The notes: generated by a model not told the origin, from the letters alone. A stretch of DNA of 64,000 nt from an uncultured Pseudomonadales bacterium (GCA_958296295.1 OY282460.1:2232001-2296000); one strand, 5' to 3'; shown: positions 36,312 to 45,940, counted from the stretch's first letter. Program-made: numbers and translations.

Positions 36312-39300
36312 TCATGGGGTGAGCGTCCGGGCCACACGGAACCCGAAGTTGATGCCGCGGGCGAGGGGACCGGCCCTGAACCGGACCGCGGCGCGGAAGT
36401 CCGATGGATAGTCGTACCACGAACCGCCGCGCGAGACGCGGTGCCTGCAGAAACCGCCCGTCAGCCACGCGCTCCCGTCCGCCGGCGCTCCCTCGTAGTT
36501 GGCATTCCAGCAGTCCTGCACCCACTCCCACACGTTGCCGTGAACGTCGTGCAGACCAAACGCGTTCGCGTCGAACGAGCCCACCGGCACCGTCTGACGG
36601 CGCCAGAGGCGGTTGAGGCGGTTCGGATCCCGGTCGCCGGAAGGGTAGAGCCGGCGCCCGTCGTAGTTCGCCTGCTCCGTCGTGATCGTCTCGCCCGTGT
36701 GGAACGGCGTCGTCGTACCCGCGCGCGCCGCGTACTCCCACTCCGACTCGCTCGGCAGACGGTAGCGCTCCCCCGTCCGCGACGACAGCCACTCCACGTA
36801 CCGTTGCGCATCGTGCCAAGTCACGTTGATCACCGGGCGACGGCCGCGTCCCCAGCCCTCGGCGTGAGGCCGGATGCGGCAGCCCACGCACGCGTCCCAC
36901 TCGTCGAACGTCACCTCGTACGCGCCCACCGCGAACGACGATACCGTTACCGCATGCACCGGGCGTTCGTGGTCGAGCGAACCCGTTTCCGACTCCGGCG
37001 CGCCCATCATGAACGTCCCCGCCGGCACCACCACCATCTCCGGGCACGCGTCGCAGTCGCGGAACGTCTCCACGGACGGCCCCACCGCCACCGAGAACGT
37101 CTGCGTGGCCTCGTTGCCGTCCGGGTCCCGCGCCGTCACCGTCACCGTCGCGCTGCCTTCCGCCACCGGCATCAGCGTCAGCACGCCGCCGGTCACGTTG
37201 ACGCGCACCACCTCCGCGTCGCTCGAACGCACCTCGTAGACGAGCGTCTGGTCGTCCGCGAAGCGGTCCGAGAGATCCAAGGTGGCGTCTCTGCCGATGG
37301 CGAGAGACCGATTGGCGATCGCCGTCGCCACCGTCGGCGCTCCGTACGTTCCGCCGAGCGTCCGAGCCACACGAAACCCGAATTGGGCGGCGCGGTCGCT
37401 GGCGATCCTGTGCCGGTTCGCGACGCGGAGGCTCGATGGCCAGTCGATCCACGAACCGCCGCGCAAGATGCGCCCGCGGCAATCGCCCGTCACCCAAGCG
37501 CTCCCGTCCGCCGGCGCTCCCTCGTAGTTGGCGTTCACGCAGTCCTGCACCCATTCATCGACGTTGCCGTGGACGTCGTGCAGACCCCACGCGTTCGCGC
37601 CGAACGAGCCCACCGGCACCGTCCGCGCACGGTAGAGGCCGAACGGATCCCGGTCGCCGGAAGGGTAGAGGTAGTACCCGTTGTAGTTCGCCTGGTCCGT
37701 CGTGATCGTCTCGCCGGTGTGGAACGGCGTCGTCGTCCCCGCGCGCGCCGCGTACTCCCACTCCGACTCGCTCGGCAGACGGTACCGCTCCCCTGTCCGC
37801 GACGACAGCCACTCCACGTACTGTTGCGAATCGTCCCAATCCACGAAGATGACTGGTCTGCGTCCCCGTCCCCAGTCTGCGTCGACCGGCTGGTCGCGGC
37901 AGCCCCCGCCCGCCACGCACGCGTCCCACTCGTCGAACGTCACCTCGTACACGCCCACCGCGAACGACGGTACCCTTACCACATGCATCGGGCGTTCGTC
38001 GCTCGAACCCCGTTCCCACGCCGGCGTGCCCATCGTGAACGTCCCCGACGGCACCGCCACCATCTCCGGGCACTCGGCGCAGTCGCGGAACGTCTCCCCG
38101 GCCTCGGCCTGTGTTCCGCCGACCAGTTCCAGGTAGCGCTGGATGCTCGCGTAGTCCTCCGTGCCGGCCGCCGCCTGCACCCCGCCGCCGTGCGCCACGC
38201 CCTGGATCTTGTTCAGGATCAGCTCCGCGCCGTCCTCCGCCTCCGCCAGGAAGTCCGCGAACGCCTGCCGGTTCAGCGCCAAGTGGTCGGCGTTCTCCGA
38301 CCGCACGAACACCAGCCGCGTGCTGCCGGAGACGCCGCCCTCGACGTGGCAGTTCACGCACTTGGCCTGCACCACCGGGGAGACCCGCGCCGCGAAGAAC
38401 TCCGCCGCCGTCTCGTTCGGCGCCGTCGAGAGGTTGGCCAGGTGGCCGGTCGGGCTGCGCAGCAGGCTCATCGCCCGGACGGGCCGGTCCGAGGCGACGG
38501 CCAGCCGCCACTTGCCGGCGCCGTCGCCCAAGGCGCCGCCGACGATGCCGTCCCCGTCGCCGCTCTCCAGCTGCGCCGCCGACAGCGTGAGCGAGCGGCC
38601 CGCCGGCACCGTCGCCGACACCGCGGAGCGGCCGGGCGCGCCGCGGTCGTCCACGCCCGAGATGGTCACCCGGGCCGCGGCGTCGCCGTCGTTCACCAGG
38701 CGGAGCAGGCTCACCTGGCGGTCGTTGCTGCCGGGGTTGAACGTCGCCACCAGGTGCTCGTCCCCCCTGGTCGGAACCAGGTCGTGCATGCTGGTCAGGA
38801 AGCCGTCTCCGGTGCGGATGTAGGCCAGCACCTCGATGTCCAGCTCCGAGCTCAGCGCGAGGCGCCAGTCGCCCTCGCCGGCCCCGACTCCCGCCGACAG
38901 CCCCTTGGCGGGGTTGCCCCGCTCCAAGTCGTCCGAGTTGAAGTGGACGGTCCGGTTGGCGCCGACCGACAGCGTCACCGCCTCGTAGTCCCAGCCGGAG
39001 TCGTCGCTGGCCCGCACCGAGACCTCGCCGGCCTCGTCCGAACGGTTCACAACCCGCACGAAGCCCTGCCGGAACGGGTCCGCGGCCGGCGGGAACAGCG
39101 GCACGCGGTGGGGATCGCCGGCGTCCGGACGCGGCGGCGCGGTGGACAGGTTGGTCATCGTCCCGGTCGGGCTGTCGAGCAGGCTCATCGCCTTGACGGG
39201 CCCGTCCGCCGTCACGGCGAGGCGCCACTTGCCGGCGCCGTCGCCCAGCGCCCCCGCCACCACGCCCGGGCCGTCGCCGCTCTCCAGCTGCGCCGCCGAA

Positions 39301-40064
39301 AGCGTCCGCGACGCGCCGGCTGGAACCGCGACCCGCACCTCGCCGCCCGGCGAGCGGCCGTGGTCGTCCACGCCGCGCACCGCGGCCGCCACGTCGGCGT
39401 CGCCGTCGTTGACCAGCCGAAGCAGGCTCTCCTGGCGCTCGTTGCTGCCGGGGTTGAAGGTCGGCACGCGGTGCGTCCCGCCGGACTCGGGCGCGAGGTC
39501 GTGCATTGCGGTGAGGAAGCCGTCCAGGGTGCGCAGGTAGGCGTGCGCCTCGAAGTCCAGCGACGACTCCAGCTCCAGGCGCCAGTCGCCCTCGCCCGGC
39601 GCGCCGACGCCGCCCGAGAGACCCTTGCCGGGGTTGCCGTTCTCCAAGTCGGCGGAGTTGAAGTGGACCGTCGCGCCGGCGCCCACGGCCAGCGTGACCG
39701 GGCCGAACCTGTTGCCGCCGTCGTCGACCGCCAGGACGGAGACCTCGCCGGCCTCGTCCGAACGGTTGACCACCCGCGCGAAGCCCTGGCGCAGCGGGTC
39801 GGACGCCCGCGCGAACAGCGGCACCAGATGCCGGCTGGCGCCGCCGGCGGACTCCGCATCGTCGCGGTTCTGCGCGAGAGGGGCAGACGTGGCGACTACC
39901 GCCACCGCGGCAAGCAGCACGGCCCGGATGCCGTTGCGCCTGCAGGCGGCAATATGCGGCGGGCCCGCCATGTGGCTGCTGCTCTCCTCGGCCTTCCTCA
40001 ACGGTACGCCTATCGGCGCCTCCCGCTCCTCTCCGCAGTCTCCGCGCGATCCGCAATTGCTCAT
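36312..40064 (-). CDS. Giant secreted protein: four repeats, CxxCH domain, two SUMF1 domains
   Basis: 1250 residues from an ATG preceded by GGGAGACAGGC; a start at 39971 (MAGPPHIAACRRNGIR, with GAGGAG upstream) would put the signal segment AVLLAAVAVVATSAPLAQ nearer the N-terminus. Order: four beta-rich repeats of about 120 residues in ABAB order (79-550; A units contain RQGFxRVVNRSDEAGEVSV, B units LLRLVNDGDA); a CxxCH domain (550-650, QAKCVNCHVEGGVSG); SUMF1 domain 1 (about 655-890); a linker resembling a cadherin/Ig-like fold (895-985, ATLDLSDRFADDQTLVYEV); SUMF1 domain 2 (about 990-1250, ending FGFRVARTLTP). The SUMF1 halves are near-identical in places, showing internal duplication. The paired active-site cysteines of true formylglycine-generating enzymes are not evident. 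Second gene of a pair with the CsgG-like gene. Confidence 0.85.
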   Translation of the reverse strand: MSNCGSRGDCGEEREAPIGVPLRKAEESSSHMAGPPHIAACRRNGIRAVLLAAVAVVATSAPLAQNRDDAESAGGASRHLVPLFARASDPLRQGFARVVNRSDEAGEVSVLAVDDGGNRFGPVTLAVGAGATVHFNSADLENGNPGKGLSGGVGAPGEGDWRLELESSLDFEAHAYLRTLDGFLTAMHDLAPESGGTHRVPTFNPGSNERQESLLRLVNDGDADVAAAVRGVDDHGRSPGGEVRVAVPAGASRTLSAAQLESGDGPGVVAGALGDGAGKWRLAVTADGPVKAMSLLDSPTGTMTNLSTAPPRPDAGDPHRVPLFPPAADPFRQGFVRVVNRSDEAGEVSVRASDDSGWDYEAVTLSVGANRTVHFNSDDLERGNPAKGLSAGVGAGEGDWRLALSSELDIEVLAYIRTGDGFLTSMHDLVPTRGDEHLVATFNPGSNDRQVSLLRLVNDGDAAARVTISGVDDRGAPGRSAVSATVPAGRSLTLSAAQLESGDGDGIVGGALGDGAGKWRLAVASDRPVRAMSLLRSPTGHLANLSTAPNETAAEFFAARVSPVVQAKCVNCHVEGGVSGSTRLVFVRSENADHLALNRQAFADFLAEAEDGAELILNKIQGVAHGGGVQAAAGTEDYASIQRYLELVGGTQAEAGETFRDCAECPEMVAVPSGTFTMGTPAWERGSSDERPMHVVRVPSFAVGVYEVTFDEWDACVAGGGCRDQPVDADWGRGRRPVIFVDWDDSQQYVEWLSSRTGERYRLPSESEWEYAARAGTTTPFHTGETITTDQANYNGYYLYPSGDRDPFGLYRARTVPVGSFGANAWGLHDVHGNVDEWVQDCVNANYEGAPADGSAWVTGDCRGRILRGGSWIDWPSSLRVANRHRIASDRAAQFGFRVARTLGGTYGAPTVATAIANRSLAIGRDATLDLSDRFADDQTLVYEVRSSDAEVVRVNVTGGVLTLMPVAEGSATVTVTARDPDGNEATQTFSVAVGPSVETFRDCDACPEMVVVPAGTFMMGAPESETGSLDHERPVHAVTVSSFAVGAYEVTFDEWDACVGCRIRPHAEGWGRGRRPVINVTWHDAQRYVEWLSSRTGERYRLPSESEWEYAARAGTTTPFHTGETITTEQANYDGRRLYPSGDRDPNRLNRLWRRQTVPVGSFDANAFGLHDVHGNVWEWVQDCWNANYEGAPADGSAWLTGGFCRHRVSRGGSWYDYPSDFRAAVRFRAGPLARGINFGFRVARTLTP

Positions 40065-40154
40065 GCCTGTCTCCCTTTTCCCTTGTTCCGCAAGCGGGCG
40101 AGTCGCGCCAACGGACTTGCCGCGGGCGGCGTTTCGATCGGACGCGCCGACCTT

Positions 40155-41561
40155 CTATTGGGCGTCCATCATGGCCATGACCACGTTTTCGCTGACGCCG
40201 GCCTTCGTCAAGGCCACCAGCGCATCCGCGGAGGTGTCGAAACGACAATTCGACGTCTGCATCTTCCTGAGGATTATCGCTTCCGACAGCTTCTGTTCCG
40301 TCATCCCGACGACGTCCTCGTTCGTGAGCGTGCCGCCCGTTCGCGCCTCGACCGCGCGTTCCGCCGCGGCATCCCTCTTGGCGACTTCCAGGGCCGCGTC
40401 CTCTTCGAGTTCCCGCATGGACGCCAGGAGCTCCCCGGCCCTTCTGGTGTCGGCGATGGCTTTGGCCACGACGTCTCCCGGCCGCAGCTCGGCGGCCTCC
40501 AGAAGGTGCTCCAACGCCGCGTCGTGCCGGCCCAGCATCAGGTTGGACATGCCGACGTTGTAGTGCGCGCGGGCCAATGTCCTCTTCCTGACCCTGGGGG
40601 CCGCCTTGCACGCCTCGAGGTTCCGCGTGGAAACCTCGAGGGCCTGTTCCAACATGCCGGCCTTGAGCGCCTGGTACGCGCCCTTCAATCCGCACGCCTT
40701 GTCGTCGTAGAAGATCAGCCCCGTCTTTTCCGTCCACGGCAGGAACATGCGGCGCGCGTCCCGGACGGCCCGGCCGAACGCGGCGTCCAGCACGTCGTAC
40801 TCGGACGGGTATTCCGGGTAGCCCTCGTACGACTCCGATTCGCGCACGGGCGCGTAGTCCAAGGTGCGGGCGGCGAATATCCGGCCCGTCGCGAGGTCGA
40901 CCGTGCGGATGGACGCCTTCACGAAGCCGCGCGTGCGCGACGAGTAGACGGGTTGCTCGTACTCCGTCTTCGTCTTGCGGTCGTAGCGCGTGACGGTGTC
41001 CCGGAAGCGCTTCTTTTCGACGGCGCAGCGTTGGACGTCGACGATCAGCATCGCCGAAGGCCCCAGTATCCGCCCGATCCTGGCCGCGCTCGCCCGGTCC
41101 ACGTAGCCGCTGAACGCGAAGTCGTGCTCCGCCAGGATCAGGTCGAGATTCCGCCTGTCGACGACTTCGATGCCGTTCGAGACGAAATCGTCGACCATCG
41201 CCGCGATGATCTGGTCGCTGCACTCGCCGGCGGCGGGCCCGAACACCAGCCTGTCCACTTGCAGACCAAGACTCGGCGGGTGGCGGATGTCGACGGTCAC
41301 GGTCGGGTTGGAAAGCCTGTCGAAGAACTGCGCCCGCCCAAGCGGCGCGAGGAGTGACGCGAGGCAAAACGCGACCGCGGCGACGCGCTTGGCGCGGACG
41401 GGCGGGGAGGCGGGCTGTCGGCTGCGGGAAGGCCCGCGGTGCCGCGAGGCGCGGCTAGTTAGGCGAATTCCGCCCGGGGGGGTACTACTGAAAATGGGGG
41501 ACTCGTGCCAACGCCAACCAAAGACGGGCCTCAGCATAGGCAAGCGGCGCGCGGACTGCAA
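40155..41561 (-). CDS. CsgG/curli-assembly-like protein with TPR tail
   Basis: 468 residues, start uncertain: ATG codons at 41561 and 41537 precede the hydrophobic signal (RVAAVAFCLASLLAPLGRAQ) by an unusually long leader, and an ISNCY end lies only 15 bases upstream, so the native start may be lost. The core has a CsgG/TolB-N-like pattern (CSDQIIAAMVDDFVSNGIEVVDRRNLDLILAEH, quoted in part as DDFVSNGIEVVDRRNLD; then GRILGPSAMLIVDVQRC and ASIRTVDLATGRIFAARTLD). The C-terminus has TPR-like helices (ALEVSTRNLEACKAA, HYNVGMSNLMLGRHDAALEH). It may help export or anchor the 1250-residue protein encoded 90 bases downstream; this is inference. Confidence 0.7.
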   Translation of the reverse strand: MQSARRLPMLRPVFGWRWHESPIFSSTPPGGIRLTSRASRHRGPSRSRQPASPPVRAKRVAAVAFCLASLLAPLGRAQFFDRLSNPTVTVDIRHPPSLGLQVDRLVFGPAAGECSDQIIAAMVDDFVSNGIEVVDRRNLDLILAEHDFAFSGYVDRASAARIGRILGPSAMLIVDVQRCAVEKKRFRDTVTRYDRKTKTEYEQPVYSSRTRGFVKASIRTVDLATGRIFAARTLDYAPVRESESYEGYPEYPSEYDVLDAAFGRAVRDARRMFLPWTEKTGLIFYDDKACGLKGAYQALKAGMLEQALEVSTRNLEACKAAPRVRKRTLARAHYNVGMSNLMLGRHDAALEHLLEAAELRPGDVVAKAIADTRRAGELLASMRELEEDAALEVAKRDAAAERAVEARTGGTLTNEDVVGMTEQKLSEAIILRKMQTSNCRFDTSADALVALTKAGVSENVVMAMMDAQ

Positions 41562-41576
41562 CTTTTGGAACTGTCA

Positions 41577-42211
41577 TGTCAACGCAAAGTAGAAATGTCC
41601 CCTTTTGTGCAAAGTAGAAATGTCCCCTTTGCCGAAGGCCCAGGATCCTGCTGGCGGCCTCTCCCGGGCGAGCCGAGTAGCGTTTTCCACGGTCTTTCCA
41701 CGGGCGCGATCCCCCTTCATCGCAAAAGCGGCGGTGGAAAGACGGTGGATAACGCGGCGCCGGTTCGGACGCGCCATCCCGGCCCTGCGCGACCTCATGC
41801 CGCGGCGCGCTCCGCCGCGGCGGGCTTGAACGGCCGGCGCCACGGATGGTCCGGCGCCGGCTTCCAGTCCGGCCTCGCCGCCTGTTCCGCCTTCGCCGCG
41901 TCCACCCGCTCCCGCACGTCCTTCTCGTCGGCGACCGGAACCGCCGCCTCGCCCTCCGCCAGCACCCGGAACGCCAGCTTGCGCCCCTTGAGGAGCACCG
42001 ACGCCGCGCCGTCGAAGCCCTTGCACACCGTCACCGCCGCGCCGCGAAGCCGGCGGCCCTTGCCCTCGCCGACCAGCTGGTACTCCCGCCGCTCGAACTT
42101 GAACGTCAGGTTCTTCGACAGCTTCCGCGTCGCCTGCCCGCACAGGATCAGGTCCAGCTCCTCCGCGTCGTGCAGCACCGGACGGTGCGCGTCCTCCGCC
42201 TCCCGCGGCGC
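41577..42211 (-). mobile_element. ISNCY element, copy 2, truncated
   Basis: The right terminal repeat (TGTCAACGCAAAGTAGAAAT at 41577) and both 22-bp subterminal units are present, then the palindrome and the C-terminal third of the transposase (from about PREAEDAHRPV to the stop, minus-coded). The match to copy 1 ends abruptly at 42211, where ISKra4 sequence begins. The left two thirds of the element are missing, so it cannot move by itself. Confidence 0.88.
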
Positions 42212-42930
42212 GGGACGCGCTGGAGCGCAAGAAGGCGTGGGCTTTTCCGGGGAGAATGTTCTCCGCCTGCTGTCGTCGTCGCCGGAGTTCCGGGAGCTTT
42301 GCCGGGAGGTTCTGGCCGGCGGGCGGGAGTTCCGGGAGTTCGAGCTGGACCTGCGGGGCGCGCTGCTTGGCGGCGCGGCGGCGGCGGTTTCGGAGGGCCT
42401 GTCGGCGCTGGACGCGGAATCCGGTGCGCCGGCGTGCGGGTTCGGGCGCGGCACACGGCGGCGATCGACAGCGCGGCGTCGAGGGACGTGGACGCGGAGC
42501 CGTCGGCGTTCGCGCGGCGGCTCTGGCGGGCCGCGGAGCGGTTCGGGTTCGCGGCGGCGAAGCGGCAGGTGGTGGTCGCCGACGGCGCGAAGTGGATCTG
42601 GAACGCCGCCGCGGAGCTGTTCCCGAACGCCGTTTGCATAGTGGACATCCGGCACGCCAGGGAGCGGCTCCGGGAAGTGGGGCGCGCGGTTTGCGGCGCC
42701 GGCACGGAGCTGTGCCGGGCGTGGTCGGAGAAGGTCTGCGCGGCGCTCTCCGAGGGGCGCGTGGACGACCTGCTGCGGGAACCGCGCCGGCACGCCGGCG
42801 ACAAGACCGCCGACCAGTGCGTCGGATACGTGGAGAACAACCGGGGCCGGATGCGCTACCCGGCGTACCGGGAGATGGGGCTGCTGATCGGTTCGGGCAT
42901 GGTGGAGAGCTCCTGCCGGACGCTGGTCGG
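42212..42930 (+). mobile_element. ISKra4 fragment A (internal deletion)
   Basis: Plus-strand transposase pieces: an N-terminal stretch FSGENVLRLLSSSPEFRELC, then after an internal deletion TAAIDSAASRDVDAEPSAFA, KRQVVVADGAKWIWNAAAEL, NAVCIVDIRHARERLREVG and GLLIGSGMVESSCRTLVG. The frame ends at CTGGTCGG (42923-42930), where the IS110 leader sequence begins. The missing C-terminus (RCK..GMRWS) would have followed. Confidence 0.8.
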
Positions 42931-43134
42931 GACACTCCAGGCTTGTCTGTTTAGATTCCCCCGTGGACCTTCGGGAGGGTCCCACCCTGCGGCGCCCTTC
43001 GAGGCGCCACAGGGCAGGCGGTGGTCGGACCGTTCCAGGCTTGGCCGCAAAGGGCCGCCGGCGAGCTTTGGTCGGCCACCGTCTTCCCTCGACGTCCTGA
43101 ACGGATACATGAGCATCGTGGCTCGCAAGACAAG
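42931..43134 (+). mobile_element. IS110 left-end leader, detached copy (A)
   Basis: About 200 bases nearly identical to the leader of the intact IS110 at 47088-47296, including the CCCTGCGGCGCC stem-loop (with one mismatch here), but without the transposase. At 43135 it is cut by the right end of an inverted IS110 copy. It begins immediately after CTGGTCGG in the ISKra4 fragment. Confidence 0.8.
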
Positions 43135-44034
43135 TATCCGTGTTGCAAGTGTCGATTTAGTTCTGTACGCGCATACACCTCCTGAGGTTGGCTAGCGCTC
43201 CCGTTTTCGGGTGCCGGAGTGTCAAGCCGGGGCTGGAAGCGGGTCGCCGGTGCCGTGTGGCGGTTGGCCGCCTCGGCAGGCGGAGCCGCGGCCGGCTCGT
43301 CGCCGGCTCGCGGGGTCCAGAGCCGGTTCTGGCGGAGCAGCGCGTTGGCCAGCAGCAGGAGCTTGCGCATGACGGCGACCAGCGCCACCTTCGGCGGCTT
43401 GCCGCGGCCGATCAGGTCGCGGTACTTTCGGTCGAGATCAGGGTTGTGCCGGGTGGCGGCGACCGCGGCCATGTGGAGCAGGCGGCGCGCCCTCGCGCGG
43501 CCGCCCTGGATGAAGCGCTTGCCCTGCCACTGGCCGGACTCGCGCGCCACCGGCGCGAGGCCCGCCAGACTGGCCGCCGCCTTGGCGTCGAGGCCGCCCA
43601 GTTCCGGCATCGCGGCCAGCAGCCCAGCCGCGGTGACCTTCCCCACGCCCGGAATGGAGGCCAGCGTCTCGGCGCGGCGCGCCAGCCCCTCGTCGCCGGC
43701 CAGCGTCCGCGCGATCTCCGCGTCCACGGCCTTGAGCCGCCGCCGGAGCAGCGCCAGGCGCAGGCCCTTCTGGCGGTTCAGCGCCGCCACCCGGTCCCGC
43801 ACCAGCGCCTCCCGCGCCACCGTCAAATCCCCAAGGTCGCGCAGCGCCCCGCCCGGCGGCTCCGTCGGCCACAGCTCCAGCGCGGCGCCCATCCGCGCCA
43901 GCACCGCGGCGTCCACCGCGTCCGTCTTCGCGTTGCGCCCCATCGACTCCGCGAAGCGCCGCGCCCGCAACGGGTTCGCCCGCGCCAGCGGCAGACCCGC
44001 CCCGGCGAGCGCCTCCTCGAAGGCGCGGTGGTAG
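43135..44034 (-). mobile_element. IS110 copy, N-terminally truncated
   Basis: Minus-strand transposase remnant from HRAFEEALAGAGLPLARANP through MGRNAKTDAVDAAVLARMGA, LASIPGVGKVTAAGLLAAMP and GQWQGKRFIQGGRARARRLL to the C-terminus. Its right end (rc of TATCCGTGTTGCAAGTG) starts at 43135 inside another IS110's leader. The first 40 or so residues, including the first catalytic Asp, are missing where ISAs1 sequence starts at about 44035. It also lacks a short internal stretch (about 10 residues) present in the intact copy. Confidence 0.85.
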
Positions 44035-44520
44035 CGCGGAGTGGTCGTGCTGGGCGACGCCGGTGCGCCACGCGGGAAAGGAACCGGCCTCGCTGCGCGA
44101 CCTGTTCGCGGCGATGCCCGACTGCCGGCGTGGCCAAGGGCGCAAGCACAGCTTGGCGACGGTGTGCCCGGCAGGAGGTCGCGCGCGGCGATGCTCCGCG
44201 TCTCGACGCGGCCGTGCCCCTTGGCCGGGCCGTCGGCGTGGCGGCGGACGGCCGGCGCGTCCCGGTAGCGTTCCGCGTGATCCGCGAGCGGACCGTCGTC
44301 AAGACCGGCGCCACCTCCACCGAGACCGCCTACGGCATCACGTCCGTGGACGCCGGGCGCGCCGGCCCCGACCGCCTGCTGGCGTGGAACCGCGGCCACT
44401 GGCAGGTCGAGAACGGCAACCACCACCGCCGCGACGCCACCCTCGGCGAGGACGCCAGCCGCATCCGCGCCCGCCACGCCCCCCGACAACGCCACTCTCA
44501 ACAACATCGCGCTCGCCGTC
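44035..44520. mobile_element. Scrambled ISAs1 fragments
   Basis: Three pieces of the DUF4338-ISAs1 transposase gene: 44035-44160 plus-coded (LRDLFAAMPDCRRGQGRKHS), about 44161-44263 in inverted orientation, and 44264-44520 plus-coded (FRVIRERTVVKTGATSTETA, LLAWNRGHWQVENGNHHRRD, then DNATLNNIAL in another frame). This copy preserves the reading frame at the position where the full-length copy has lost one base. Confidence 0.8.
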
Positions 44521-45200
44521 GCCCGGCACAGCTCCGTGCCGGCCCCGTAAACCGCGCGCCCCACTTCCCGGAGCCGCTCCCTCGCGTGCCGGATGTCGAC
44601 TACGCGAACGGCGTTCGGGAACAGCTCCGCGGCGGCGTTCCAGATCCACTTCGCGCCGTCGGCGACCACCACCTGCCGCTTCGCCGCCGCGAACCCGAAC
44701 CGCTCCGCGGCCCGCCAGAGCCGCCGCGCGAACGCCGACGGCTCCGCGTCCACGTCCCTCGACGCCGCGCTGTCGATCGCCGCCGTGCGCCGCGCCGAAC
44801 CCGCGTCCCGCTCCGGCAGGCCGGTCTTCGGGTTCCGCCGCTCCGCCGTGTGGAACACCGCCACCTTCGCCTCCCGCGTCTTCGACGGCCGGCCGTCCTC
44901 CGCCGTCCCCGCGTCCCGCCGCGCCACCGGCACCCCCGTGCCGTCCGGACCGCGGCACATCGTCTCCGCCGGCGCCTCCCCCAGCGCCGGCTCCGCCTCG
45001 TCCCACGCCGTGATCTCCCGCCCGACCTGCTTCGCGGCCCGCTCGGCCCGCTTCGCCGTCGCCACGACGCCGGCCAGCCGGCCCAGGCGCGCCGCCGCCT
45101 TCTCGAAGCTCGCGTCCAACGCCAGCTCCGCCAGCGCCCACAGCACCGTCGGCGTTCCCCGCACGCCATCCCGCCCCGCAGGTCCAGCTCGAACTCCCGG
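44521..45200 (-). mobile_element. ISKra4 fragment C
   Basis: Minus-strand transposase piece reading TVLWALAELALDASFEKAAA, KQVGREITAWDEAEPALGEA, MCRGPDGTGVPVARRDAG, KTGLPERDAGSARRTAAIDS, KRQVVVADGAKWIWNAAAEL and ending at YGAGTELCRA where ISAs1 sequence takes over. It covers the middle of the protein that fragment A lacks. The upper boundary is approximate. Confidence 0.78.
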
Positions 45201-45592
45201 AACTCGCGCCGAAACCTTCGCCGGAGGACTACCAGCGGTCGCTCGAGATAGCCGCGAGCGCGACAGACCGTGGCGCGAACTCGTCGGCCGCGTCGTCGCC
45301 GTCTTCGACGGCGGCAAGGACAAGGGGCAAGAGCAACGAGCGCGAGACGGTGGAGTGGTTGCACGGGCAGCGCGAACGACGCCTGGGGAAGCCGCGCGAT
45401 TCCGACCGCATCGCGGCCGATCTGGACCTGCTGACCGACGGCAAGCTCCCCGAACACAAATTGCAGTTCGCGGCGCGCGCCATCGAGGCGAAGTTGGATC
45501 GCGAAGCACGTCCGGAATTCGGCGGCGGCCGCGGTAGCCGCGGCGGGTTCGGCGGCGGCCGCGGTAGCCGCGGCGGGTTCGGCGGAAGGTAG
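45201..45592 (+). CDS. C-terminal fragment of a gene with an RGG/Gly-rich tail
   Basis: An open frame without a start reads SPEDYQRSLEIAAS, then NERETVEWLHGQRERRLGKP, DRIAADLDLLTDGKLPEHK and a tail of GGGRGSRGGF units. The tail is made by a 30-bp tandem repeat (45521-45550 and 45551-45580, with a partial third). RGG-type tails occur in RNA-binding proteins, but no RNA-binding domain is present here. Probably a truncated gene left at the edge of the IS mosaic. Confidence 0.35.
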
Positions 45593-45772
45593 ATCGCCGA
45601 TCCGCTCGCCGCGTGCCCGTCTCGCCGCTTGCGGTATGCTTTCCGGCGATATACGGCATTTACGCTGGATGGCGGGAACGCCACGCCTATAGGATCGGCG
45701 CTTGTGGCGAGTCCGGCCAGCGCCACACGCTATGGTCGGCCCGTAGCGGAGCGCAAGAGTAACCAAAGGACG

Positions 45773-45940
45773 ATGAGCGTGACTGAGCAGCGTGAGTTAA
45801 AGCAGTTGGCGGAGTGCATGTACGAGAAGGCGTTCTGTCTCTTGGGCGAGCGTAGCGCCAAGATAACAGCGCTCTTCGGGCCACCGCTGGCGAAGACCGT
45901 TCGCCATCGCGTCCGACGCGGCCGCGCGTGGTGCTTGTAA
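45773..45940 (+). CDS. Short hypothetical protein
   Basis: 55 residues, MSVTEQRELKQLAECMYEKA at the start, ending RGRAWCL. Its end overlaps the next short frame (45928-46116, VLVIGRDASDALGLKDKWCD). The two may be one gene split by a frameshift. Base composition is less GC-rich than the surroundings. Not recognised. Confidence 0.35.
   Translation: MSVTEQRELKQLAECMYEKAFCLLGERSAKITALFGPPLAKTVRHRVRRGRAWCL

Noticed and set aside
36312..39000. Formylglycine-generating (sulfatase-activating) enzyme activity for the SUMF1 protein
   Set aside because: The paired cysteines of the aerobic enzyme are not apparent in either SUMF1 domain and no sulfatase with the CxPxR site is nearby, although DUF1501 has a sulfatase-like fold.
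36441..41367. Very long open frames (over 1200 codons) antisense to the SUMF1/CsgG genes
   Set aside because: High GC at third positions removes stops from the other strand. The sense frames have recognisable domains, signal peptides and ribosome-binding sites; the antisense frames are Arg/Pro/Val-rich without domains.
42931..43150. IS110 circle junction (right end joined to left end) forming a promoter
   Set aside because: The left-end sequence meets an inverted right end, not a head-to-tail join, so it is an insertion or rearrangement boundary.
42951..45659. A 902-codon minus-strand frame across the IS mosaic
   Set aside because: It runs through pieces of ISKra4, ISAs1 and IS110 joined by chance in one frame; it is not a gene.
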